Shown: positions 1-5,681, counted from the first letter of the stretch. The stretch: 5,992 nt of DNA from Chloroflexota bacterium (GCA_003650185.1 QMOF01000143.1:1-5992); one strand, 5' to 3'. Notes: generated by a model not told the origin, from the letters alone. Numbers and translations: made by a program.

Positions 1-482
1 GCACCCGTGGCAAGCCGTTCGAGCCGACGGACTGCGAGGAGGTGCTGGAACAGGCGCTGGCCAATTTGCAGATAGCCATCGAGGAGAGCGGCGCTACGGT
101 CACCCACGATCCCTTGCCCACTGTTATGGCTGACGGAGGGCAACTGGTACAGTTGCTGCAGAACCTGGTCGGCAACGCTGTGAAGTTCCGAGGCGAAGAG
201 CCACCACGGGTTCACGTGGGAGTTGAGGAGAAGGCGGACGCATGGGTCTTCTCGGTGCGGGACAATGGCATCGGCATAGACCCTGCGTCCTGTGAGCGCA
301 TCTTCCTCATATTTCAGCGTTTGCACGGAAGGGGCGAGTACCCCGGTACCGGCATCGGCCTGGCGGTGTGCAAGAAGATTGTGGAGCGCCACGGGGGGCG
401 CATTTGGGTCGAGTCTCAACCGGGGCAAGGCGCCACCTTCTTCTTCACCCTGCCGAAGCAAGTACCTCAGCAGGCGCAGTAG
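1..482 (+). CDS. Sensor histidine kinase, C-terminal fragment (HATPase domain)
   Basis: The gene enters from outside the window; the first full codon is at base 3 and the frame is open to TAG at 480-482, about 159 residues. What is visible is the ATP-binding catalytic domain of a two-component sensor kinase, which phosphorylates its own histidine and passes the phosphate to a response regulator. The four signature boxes occur in order: N box NLVGNAVKF (162-188), G1 box DNGIGID (261-281), F box IFLIFQRLH, and G2 box GTGIGLA (345-365), ending in the usual ERHGGRIWVES...GATFFFTLP tail. No receiver domain follows, so the protein ends with the kinase core. This tail style is typical of PAS/GAF/phytochrome-like soluble kinases, but the sensor part and the phospho-accepting histidine lie upstream and cannot be seen, so signal and partner are unknown. 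The GTG at 42 is internal and not the true start. Confidence 0.93.
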   Translation, partial: TRGKPFEPTDCEEVLEQALANLQIAIEESGATVTHDPLPTVMADGGQLVQLLQNLVGNAVKFRGEEPPRVHVGVEEKADAWVFSVRDNGIGIDPASCERIFLIFQRLHGRGEYPGTGIGLAVCKKIVERHGGRIWVESQPGQGATFFFTLPKQVPQQAQ

Positions 483-504
483 AGCGGGGCGCCTTGCCCC
501 GCTC
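482..504. terminator. Hairpin between convergent genes, probable bidirectional terminator
   Basis: A perfect 9-bp inverted repeat, GAGCGGGGC (482-490) and GCCCCGCTC (496-504), encloses a 5-base loop. It begins at the last base of the histidine kinase stop codon and lies 20 bases past the end of the lipoprotein gene on the other strand. No long T tract follows on either side (only GTTAGTCTT on the + strand), so efficiency as an intrinsic terminator is uncertain. Its position between two converging transcripts is the main argument. Confidence 0.7.
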
Positions 505-524
505 GCGTTAGTCTTGTAGCTGCA

Positions 525-1397
525 TCAGATGGCGAAGGTCTCGGTTTCCACCTCGGCTGTTACCGATACAAACCTCCCGTCCTGCTCAGCCTTGACTTTT
601 TGGTAGACCAGGTCTACCCGGCCACGAATGGCTTCCAGGGCATCGGCTGCCTCTTCAGGGTCGGTGAACTTGCACACTATCCTCAGCCGTAGCGTCTCCC
701 TGTCTTTCTTCTCCACAGACGTCCCGTTGGCGACCATTCCCTCATAGGGCGGCCCACCCGTGAACTGCTTGGTGTAGTCGTAGTAATGCACCATCAGACC
801 GGTCGGCAACCGGTCCAGGATGTCCCGAGCATTAGGGTCGCTGTACAGGGAGTCACCATCCTGCTCAATGATATCGATGCATTCCCTCACCGTATCCCTG
901 CTCCCCCCAATGAGCGAGTCCCCGGTCAATGCCAGCCAGCGCTCCTCGTCCGGGCCCTGCCATATCTCGGTCTCCCTCCAGTCTCCCCGCGTGTGGTCCC
1001 GGTGGCGCAGTTGCGTCCTCAGCCTCTCGCGGTCAAACTCCCCTCTGACTGACAGATTGTTGTTCCCGTAAATGGAGAAGTCCAGGAGGTGGTCCAGCGT
1101 GTTGTCCCCGTAGGTGGCAAAGTGCAGGAAATGGCGCACCCTGTCCGTCTCGATGGCGAAGGTCTCCAGCCATGCCTCGTTGTCGGCCTTCCACCTGTCA
1201 CGAAGCTGATGCAGGTCCGCGTCGCCCTCGATCGTCCCAGTGTCCCAGTAGACGAAAGTGGTGGTCTCCACGGGGACTTCCTTCGCCATGTCCGCTAGCG
1301 TTGCCCCCACACCCCCGCCAGCACACGAGGCGACACCCAGGCTCACCAGCACCAGGCCAAGAACCAGTCCCTTTGGCACATTCCCCCAACTCATCAT
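525..1397 (-). CDS. Putative lipoprotein, DUF3352-like, last gene of the Asp23 operon
   Basis: This is a 290-residue secreted protein anchored by lipid. Residues 1-24 form a signal peptide: a short N-region with one lysine (K9), a hydrophobic core LVLGLVLVSLG, then the lipobox V22-A23-S24-C25, predicting acylation of C25. The mature part is rich in charged residues and has no further membrane segment. A stretch around DSLIGGSRDTVRECIDIIE and DILDRLPTGL resembles the pattern of DUF3352-type proteins (a 'store/score, then valid at index' beta-alpha unit), but this is recognition by eye. An internal repeat FxxYGxNxL occurs at residues 93-101 and 107-115. I chose ATG 1397 because AGGGAGG lies 5 bases before it and because a longer GTG form from 1427 would put the acidic SREEE in front of the signal peptide. 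The GTG at 1427 overlaps the upstream stop, so it remains possible. Function unknown. Confidence 0.82.
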   Translation of the reverse strand: MMSWGNVPKGLVLGLVLVSLGVASCAGGGVGATLADMAKEVPVETTTFVYWDTGTIEGDADLHQLRDRWKADNEAWLETFAIETDRVRHFLHFATYGDNTLDHLLDFSIYGNNNLSVRGEFDRERLRTQLRHRDHTRGDWRETEIWQGPDEERWLALTGDSLIGGSRDTVRECIDIIEQDGDSLYSDPNARDILDRLPTGLMVHYYDYTKQFTGGPPYEGMVANGTSVEKKDRETLRLRIVCKFTDPEEAADALEAIRGRVDLVYQKVKAEQDGRFVSVTAEVETETFAI

Positions 1398-1423
1398 CTC
1401 CTCCTCCCTGCTGTTACTACCCG

Positions 1424-1627
1424 TCACCGCCTCGTTCTCTTACCGCGTGACGCCATGAAGCGCTCGTACAGGTCTAGAATGTCTATCTCTCCCATGACCA
1501 GCTTGGCCACAATCCATCCCGCCAGCATGAACAGCCCCACAAAAAAGGCGTTCAAAGCCCCAAACCAGACGAAAACGACGCCTAGCACCAGCCCCGCAGC
1601 TATACCGATTCCTACTGGACTCAGCAT
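1424..1627 (-). CDS. DUF2273 small integral membrane protein
   Basis: A 67-residue protein with two hydrophobic helices (about residues 5-23 and 27-44) joined by a very short turn, then GEIDILDLYERF and a basic end (SRGKRTRR). This layout matches the DUF2273 family, small membrane proteins encoded beside AmaP and Asp23 in Gram-positive bacteria; their exact role is not established, though the location suggests a structural partner at the membrane. The arginine-rich tail predicts a cytoplasmic C-terminus. The start ATG has GAGGAGGG at 1632-1639, and this ribosome binding site overlaps the TGA of the upstream AmaP gene, leaving only 10 bases between the two genes and suggesting translational coupling. 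The stop TGA overlaps a possible GTG start of the lipoprotein gene. Confidence 0.88.
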   Translation of the reverse strand: MLSPVGIGIAAGLVLGVVFVWFGALNAFFVGLFMLAGWIVAKLVMGEIDILDLYERFMASRGKRTRR

Positions 1628-1637
1628 TTGTCCCTCC

Positions 1638-2207
1638 TCAGCTAACAGTCAGGCGTCTGGCTTCCACTGTCTCGTACCTCACCTTGACGTTCACCTGTGC
1701 CACCGGCAGCCCGGTGAACTGCTCTACCGCTTCCTTGATCTTGCTCTTCATCTCAGTGCTCACCTCGGGGATGTTGCTTCCCAGGGCTACCAGGGCCTGG
1801 CCCGAGATGGCCAGCCCCCCCGGCTTTTCAGCCACGTCACAACTGATGGTGCGCACAGCACGAATAGCAGAAGCCGTCTTCTCGGCCAGGATACGAACAC
1901 TGTCCTGGTCCACCGTAGTGATACCGCTCTCGTCGGAGCTTATGAGCAGGGCCGCCGGCCTCCGGACCGTCGTCACTTCGAATACCAGCAAGGCCAGCAT
2001 GCCCAGGGCTACTATCAGGCTGACTGCGATGAAGGCCGCCCTCGTGCCCCCGGTGGCAGTGTCGGCCCTGTCGAGTGCCCGGTCGAACCACCCTGAGGGC
2101 AGGTCGGCTGGGTCTATGGCGTTGGCTGCTACCAGGACCAGGATGACGGCCCCCGCCAGTACCAGCAGAGCAACGATGGCTACGACAGCTCGGTTAAAAG
2201 CAGACAC
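1638..2207 (-). CDS. amaP: AmaP-like alkaline shock response membrane anchor protein
   Basis: The 189-residue protein has two predicted membrane helices (about 7-28 and 57-79) separated by a short polar loop of roughly 28 residues, followed by a soluble C-terminal domain (about 87-180). That domain is Asp23-like: it contains GLAISGQALVALGSNIPEV and then KEAVEQFTGLPVAQVNVKV, the same beta-alpha pattern and NIP motif as in the Asp23 protein of this operon (YGFNIP at residues 95-100). In Staphylococcus aureus AmaP tethers Asp23 to the membrane; the same role is inferred here from domain layout and gene neighbours. The start is GTG at 2207, with AGGGGGG at 2215-2221 and a 7-base spacer. The preceding Asp23 gene ends 58 bases upstream. 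The symbol rests on architecture and context, not a database match. Confidence 0.87.
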   Translation of the reverse strand: MSAFNRAVVAIVALLVLAGAVILVLVAANAIDPADLPSGWFDRALDRADTATGGTRAAFIAVSLIVALGMLALLVFEVTTVRRPAALLISSDESGITTVDQDSVRILAEKTASAIRAVRTISCDVAEKPGGLAISGQALVALGSNIPEVSTEMKSKIKEAVEQFTGLPVAQVNVKVRYETVEARRLTVS

Positions 2208-2265
2208 GGTTACACCCCCCTGGGCGACTGTCTCAAGCGGACGTACGCTGCGGCGCCTGACCAGT

Positions 2266-2697
2266 CTACTCTAATCGCCCCGGCATCCTCTCCGGGAACT
2301 CGATGCCGGTAATCCTGACATTGATCTCCTTGGCCACGATTCCGGCCATTTCCAGCAGCCGGGCCGCCACTGTCCTGCGAAGCTGAATAACCAACATCGG
2401 TATGTTGAACCCGTACAGCACGTTCACACTGATATCGACCAGGGCCTCCTTCTTCCCAGCCTCAACATCCACTCCCCTGGATCTTGCCGCAGCCGTTCCC
2501 AGGCGCTCGGCCAGCGTCCGCCGGATGGACGGCGTTCCCAGGCTGGCAACACCTTCCACCTCCTTGACGGCTACACCGACGATGGCCGCTATCACGTCAT
2601 CGCTGATGCTGGTCTCGCCACCCACTACGAACTCTTCGCCTTTCTCCAGCTCCGCCAGCCGGTTGGTCATCTCCTGTTCTCTGATTCGCTCTACCAT
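2266..2697 (-). CDS. Asp23/Gls24 family envelope stress response protein
   Basis: A 143-residue soluble protein and the first gene of the minus-strand operon. After a charged N-terminal extension (residues 1-23), the family signature appears: GGETSISDDVIAAIVGVAV (26-44), then KEVEGVASLG. A second conserved part runs VDISVNVLYGFNIP (87-100) and ends with INVRITGIEF (125-134), matching the alternating strand pattern of Asp23/Gls24 proteins. Members are abundant cytoplasmic proteins that gather at the membrane and take part in cell-envelope or alkaline stress; S. aureus Asp23 is held there by AmaP, which is encoded next. The start ATG at 2697 has AGGGAGG at 2706-2712 with an 8-base spacer, which is better than the in-frame start at 2730. 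The promoter could not be placed with confidence. Confidence 0.92.
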   Translation of the reverse strand: MVERIREQEMTNRLAELEKGEEFVVGGETSISDDVIAAIVGVAVKEVEGVASLGTPSIRRTLAERLGTAAARSRGVDVEAGKKEALVDISVNVLYGFNIPMLVIQLRRTVAARLLEMAGIVAKEINVRITGIEFPERMPGRLE

Positions 2698-2860
2698 CAG
2701 TCTCTCCTCCCTTGCCTCAACTATTCCCACCCCTTCCGCCTTGGCGTCTGTTGCGGCTTCCTGGACTTTCGTCCGCCTTGCCCCTTTTCTGCGCTCTTGA
2801 GCTTCCTAGTGCCCAACCACGGTTACAGTCGCTTTCCTCGGCTCTTCGGTGCACCACCCC

Positions 2861-2879
2861 GCCGGTTATGTCCACCGGC
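2861..2879. repeat. Short inverted repeat in the Asp23 upstream region
   Basis: GCCGGT (2861-2866) and ACCGGC (2874-2879) are exact reverse complements around a 7-base spacer. It lies 164 bases upstream of the Asp23 start and could be an operator or a hairpin in a long leader. A 6-bp match is close to what chance gives in GC-rich DNA. Confidence 0.35.
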
Positions 2880-3011
2880 TGTCGAATGAGTCCGGGTGAC
2901 GAGCACGATAACACCCACGGCAGCTTACCCGTGCTTCGTGTCCGCCTCCCCTTCCTCAGTGCCTGCCCAAGGCCCGCCACCTGGCTGTAGACTGAGGATA
3001 CCACAAGCCAG

Positions 3012-3046
3012 GTTAAGAATTGGTTGCAGCGAGTTACGAATCGGTT
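3012..3046. repeat. Direct repeat, two 14-bp units at 21-bp spacing
   Basis: GTTAAGAATTGGTT (3012-3025) and GTTACGAATCGGTT (3033-3046) agree at 12 of 14 positions and start 21 bases apart, two helical turns. A weaker third unit may sit one period earlier (from about 2990, CTGAGGATA). The palindrome TTTCGAAA (3045-3052) overlaps the end of the second unit. Same-face spacing suits tandem binding sites for a regulator of one or both divergent operons. The regulator is unknown. Confidence 0.5.
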
Positions 3047-3169
3047 TCGAAAGGGTCACAGCAGCACAAGGCGGGCAGCAACAACAATTGGGTATAACCA
3101 GCCGACCGACCACTGTAGCCCGGCCCTATCCCCAGACCATGGCCTTCCCAGAGCTAATGACTGTTTCCT

Positions 3170-3191
3170 GGCCTTTTGCTTTTCAAAAGCC
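3170..3191. repeat. Inverted repeat overlapping the -35 region
   Basis: CTTTTG (3173-3178) and CAAAAG (3184-3189) are exact reverse complements around the 5-base spacer CTTTT, and flanking GG (3170-3171) and CC (3190-3191) extend the pairing past one bulged C. It covers the proposed -35 hexamer (3180-3185), so it could be a repressor operator. Confidence 0.4.
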
Positions 3192-3208
3192 AGACCAGCG
3201 ACTATAAT
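3180..3208 (+). promoter_or_regulatory. Sigma-70-type promoter of the CoA-ligase/SDR operon
   Basis: A perfect -10 hexamer TATAAT (3203-3208) is preceded at 17 bases by TTTTCA (3180-3185), 4 of 6 matches to TTGACA. Initiation would fall about base 3215, only a few bases before the ATG at 3219, giving an almost leaderless message. That agrees with the absence of a ribosome binding site at that start. Confidence 0.72.
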
Positions 3209-3218
3209 CTAGCCGTGC

Positions 3219-4622
3219 ATGTCCGAGCCACAGCCTGCCATGCCAGATAGCCTTGCCCAGATGAAGCTCTTTATGGAGCCGCGGTCTATTGCCGTTGTCG
3301 GCGCCACGAGGCAGAGCGGTCCAGACTCTTTCAACATCGTCGAGCGGCTGGGGAGTCATGGGTACAGGGGCCGTGTCTATCCGGTGAACCCCCGAGCGGA
3401 CAGCATAGCCGGGATAAAGGCTTACCCTGACGTGGCAAGCGTACCTGAGAAGGTCGACCTGGCTGTCATACCGGTGTGGGAGCGCTCCGCTGTGCCTGCC
3501 CTGATCGAGCAGTGCATCCACGCCGGAATCAGGGCCATCGTGGTGGTGACTCAGGGCTTCGCCGACGGCGATGCCGAGGGACGTCAGCTTCAGGACAGGA
3601 TATCGAGGATGGCCCAGGACGCCGGAGTGAGGCTGCTTGGGCCCAATTCCCTCGGCGTGGCCAACCCATACCTCGGCCTGAATACCTCCTTCGTACCTCA
3701 CCGGATGGAGAAGATTCCCCTGGGCGTCATCTGCCAGAGTGGCCTCTTCTTCTCGCACCTGCGCAGCATGCCCATACTGGGCAAGGGCATCGATCTGGGC
3801 AACGGCTGTGATGTCCACTTCGCCGAGGCACTGGAGTACTACGAGAACGATCCGCAGACCAGGGTGATTCTGCTTCATGTGGAGGGTACAAACGAGGGCA
3901 GGCGGTTCGCCGAGGTGGCTGGAAGGGTGTCCAGGAAGAAGCCCATCGTCGCTCTCAAGTCGGCCAGGAGCAAGGAAGGGGTAGCTGCAGCCCAGTCCCA
4001 CACCGGCAGCCTGTCCAGCAAAGACGAGGTGGTACGTGCGGCGCTGAGGCAGTGCGGCATAGCTCAGGCCGAGAACATCGAGGAACTGGAGGATTTGGCC
4101 AAGGCCTTCCTGCGGTTGCCCCTTATGAAGGGCAGGAGGGTAGCCATTGTCAGCATGAGCGGTGGAGCTGGCGTCATGCTGGTGGATGCCTGCGGCGAGC
4201 AAGGGCTGAAAGTTGCAGAGCCGTCGCCGGAGACGCGGGACAAGCTACGACCACTCCTCCCGCCCTGGATGCACGGAATGCATCCCCTGGACCTGTGGCC
4301 GATCACGGCGCATTCCGGACTGAGCCTGTCCGAGACGGCGCTAATCGGGTTGCGGGCGTTCATGGCTGACCCCAACGTAGACGGGGTGGTCCTGGCCTTC
4401 GGCACCGTTTTCATAGAGGAAGCTCTTCGCATAGCCGACGCTCTGCCAGCCCTGATGGAGACCTACAGGAAGCCCGTCTCCTGGTGGACGGCCACGGGTG
4501 CAGATGGGGAGCGCGAAGCAGCGATCGAGAAAAGGGGCCTGGCGGTATTCCACGGGGGTGAGCGTGCTGTGAGAGCCCTACGGAAGCTTGCTGATTACTG
4601 GGAGTTCTTGCAGGCTTGCTGA
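3219..4622 (+). CDS. CoA-binding NDP-forming acyl-CoA synthetase, alpha-subunit type
   Basis: This 467-residue protein has the three-domain layout of the alpha subunit of ADP-forming acetyl/acyl-CoA synthetase: a Rossmann CoA-binding domain (from EPRSIAVVGAT, residues 20-30, to about 150), a succinyl-CoA-ligase-like domain (about 160-290) and a third ligase domain (about 305-460, starting GRRVAIVSMSGGAGV). Family marks include GPNSLG (141-146), CQSG (172-175), a conserved glutamate at E222 (HVEGTNEGRRF) and SHTGSLSS (from 260), where H261 aligns with the histidine phosphorylated during catalysis. HPLDL (355-359) replaces the common NPVDL. In the family, an acyl-CoA plus phosphate and NDP is interconverted with acid, CoA and NTP, but this needs an ATP-grasp domain, which is neither fused here nor encoded nearby. 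Substrate unknown. ATG 3219 fits a near-leaderless transcript; ATG 3240 and 3261 are alternatives, and none has a ribosome binding site. Confidence 0.88.
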   Translation: MSEPQPAMPDSLAQMKLFMEPRSIAVVGATRQSGPDSFNIVERLGSHGYRGRVYPVNPRADSIAGIKAYPDVASVPEKVDLAVIPVWERSAVPALIEQCIHAGIRAIVVVTQGFADGDAEGRQLQDRISRMAQDAGVRLLGPNSLGVANPYLGLNTSFVPHRMEKIPLGVICQSGLFFSHLRSMPILGKGIDLGNGCDVHFAEALEYYENDPQTRVILLHVEGTNEGRRFAEVAGRVSRKKPIVALKSARSKEGVAAAQSHTGSLSSKDEVVRAALRQCGIAQAENIEELEDLAKAFLRLPLMKGRRVAIVSMSGGAGVMLVDACGEQGLKVAEPSPETRDKLRPLLPPWMHGMHPLDLWPITAHSGLSLSETALIGLRAFMADPNVDGVVLAFGTVFIEEALRIADALPALMETYRKPVSWWTATGADGEREAAIEKRGLAVFHGGERAVRALRKLADYWEFLQAC

Positions 4623-4647
4623 TCATAATAGCAAGGGGGAGCAACAG

Positions 4648-5457
4648 GTGACAACAAGGCAGACCATTGCACAGCTTTTCGACCTTAGTGGCCGTGGCGC
4701 CGTGGTTACCGGCGGTGCCATGGGTATCGGGAGGTCAATTGCCTATCGGCTGTCGGAAGCGGGTGCGCAGGTGATGATCGCTGATATCGACCTGGACACG
4801 GCCAGGCAGACGGCAGAGAAGGTCACCGAGCGGGCGGGCACCAGAGCACTGGCCATCCGGGCCGATGCCAGCAGCCCGGCGGACGCCGAGAAGGTAATGC
4901 AGGCCACGGTGGAGGCCTTCGGCAGCGTGGACATCCTGGTCAACAACGCCGGTATCTACCCCACATCTCCCTTCCTGCAGACCACGGAGCAGTTGTGGGA
5001 CAGGGTGCTAAGCATTAACCTCAAAGGGGCCTTCTTCTACGCACAGGCTGCCGCCAGGCGCATGATCGAAGGCGGGCGTGGCGGCAGGATCATCAACCTG
5101 GCTTCGATAGACGCCCTGCACCCACATGTAGAGCTGGCCCACTATGGTTCCTCCAAGGCCGGAGTGATCATGCTGACCAAAGACCTGGCCCTGGAGCTGG
5201 CTCCACACCAGATCCTCGTCAACGCAGTCGCTCCCGGCACCATCATGACGCGTGGCATTGGCGGTGAGGCACAGGCCCGGGCCTCCGCGGGCAAGAGCAC
5301 CCAGGAACTGATGGACGAGTTCATACGGCGACTGCCCCTGGGACGGCCCGGCACACCGGATGACGTTGCCAAGGCGGTGCTTTTCCTGGCAAGCGGTGCT
5401 GCCGACTACATGACCGGCTCTGTGCTGGTGGTGGACGGGGGTTACCTTCTCAGCTAG
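4648..5457 (+). CDS. SDR family NAD(P)-dependent oxidoreductase
   Basis: A classical short-chain dehydrogenase/reductase of 269 residues (family about 250). It shows the cofactor motif TGGAMGIG (21-28), an acidic D46 at the end of the second strand (favouring NAD(H) over NADP(H)), D73 (adenine contact), NNAG (99-102), the catalytic set N124, S153, Y166 and K170 (YGSSK), and the APGTIMT segment followed by a GRPGTPDDVAKAVLFLAS region and the C-terminal TGSVLVVDGG. It should oxidise an alcohol or reduce a ketone; the substrate cannot be read, since names such as 3-oxoacyl-ACP reductase or glucose dehydrogenase are given loosely to this class. GTG 4648 is the start because GGGGGAG (4635-4641) lies 6 bases before it; the frame is open further upstream to 4588 but would overlap the preceding gene. 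It lies 25 bases after the CoA-ligase gene, so the two are probably co-transcribed. Confidence 0.94.
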   Translation: MTTRQTIAQLFDLSGRGAVVTGGAMGIGRSIAYRLSEAGAQVMIADIDLDTARQTAEKVTERAGTRALAIRADASSPADAEKVMQATVEAFGSVDILVNNAGIYPTSPFLQTTEQLWDRVLSINLKGAFFYAQAAARRMIEGGRGGRIINLASIDALHPHVELAHYGSSKAGVIMLTKDLALELAPHQILVNAVAPGTIMTRGIGGEAQARASAGKSTQELMDEFIRRLPLGRPGTPDDVAKAVLFLASGAADYMTGSVLVVDGGYLLS

Positions 5458-5486
5458 GACTATCCTGGAGTGGCACTTGAGGTTAT

Positions 5487-5510
5487 CGGACCCCTGCGGG
5501 CAGGGGTCCG
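5487..5510 (+). terminator. Hairpin 29 bases after the SDR stop, probable terminator
   Basis: CGGACCCCTG (5487-5496) and CAGGGGTCCG (5501-5510) pair perfectly over 10 bp with a CGGG tetraloop. No T tract follows (CGGGTGGCCC), so it may act as a 3' end stabiliser or a weak terminator with the next structure downstream completing the job. Confidence 0.65.
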
Positions 5511-5634
5511 CGGGTGGCCCGGCGTGCGGAGCTGCCCGGTCTGTGCTCTGTGAGCATTTTGTGACTTCCCTGACTGTGGCAGAGATAGGTCTGAGATAGG
5601 GCCTCTCTATATTGGGAGCAGGTTTCACCCCCCT

Positions 5635-5681
5635 GGAGGTGGGGGTGGGGGACCCAGCTCCCGCTCCCACCTTCCCTTTTT
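5635..5681 (+). terminator. G-rich hairpin followed by a T run, possible second terminator
   Basis: GGAGGTGGG (5635-5643) can pair with CCCACCTTCC (5666-5675) allowing one bulge, and TTTTT (5677-5681) follows almost at once. A competing outer pairing GGGAGC (5614-5619)/GCTCCC (5657-5662) and inner CACCCCC (5626-5632)/GGGGGTG (5641-5647) exists. The long loop lowers confidence. Confidence 0.45.

Larger units (their letters stand above)
2698..3218. other. Divergent intergenic region, no gene supported
   Basis: This 521-base stretch separates the Asp23 operon (leftward) from the CoA-ligase operon (rightward). Open frames on both strands give proline/serine/arginine-rich low-quality translations with no ribosome binding site and no family resemblance. 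It holds the Asp23 ribosome binding site (2706-2712), an inverted repeat GCCGGT/ACCGGC (2861-2866 and 2874-2879, 7-base loop), a 21-bp-spaced direct repeat (3012-3046), the palindrome TTTCGAAA (3045-3052), an inverted repeat (3170-3191) and a + strand promoter (3180-3208). The length and density of short repeats suggest a regulated promoter region or an unrecognised untranslated RNA. Confidence 0.6.

Noticed and set aside
42..482. GTG at 42 as the start of a short kinase-like gene
   Set aside because: The frame is open and similar in character right to the window edge (KPFEPTDCEEVLEQAL continues naturally), so the gene is cut by the window rather than starting here.
1455..2274. Two plus-strand open frames (1455-2096 and 1684-2274) opposite AmaP/DUF2273
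   Set aside because: Both are antisense to genes with membrane-helix and Asp23-like patterns and good ribosome binding sites; the translations are low-complexity serine/threonine/alanine or proline-rich.
2717..3004. A 95-codon minus-strand frame just upstream of Asp23
   Set aside because: Arginine/glycine/serine-rich with no hydrophobic core or known motif, and it overlaps the Asp23 ribosome binding region.
3091..3119. Possible minus-strand promoter for the Asp23 operon (GCTACA, 17 bases, TATACC)
   Set aside because: Only 3 of 6 and 4 of 6 matches, and it would need a leader of about 390 bases; too weak to list.
2896..3207. A 103-codon plus-strand frame with three LRI tripeptides at 7-residue spacing
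   Set aside because: The LRI pattern is the translation of the 21-bp DNA repeat. There is no ribosome binding site, the composition is odd, and the frame runs into the promoter of the next gene.
3183..4202. A long open frame (339 codons) on the minus strand opposite the CoA-ligase gene
   Set aside because: It is antisense to a gene with clear family motifs; its translation is histidine/glycine/leucine-rich with no recognisable domain, a usual by-product of GC-rich codon use.
5608..5613. TATATT resembling a -10 element
   Set aside because: No acceptable -35 at 16-18 bases upstream and no gene start at a matching distance.
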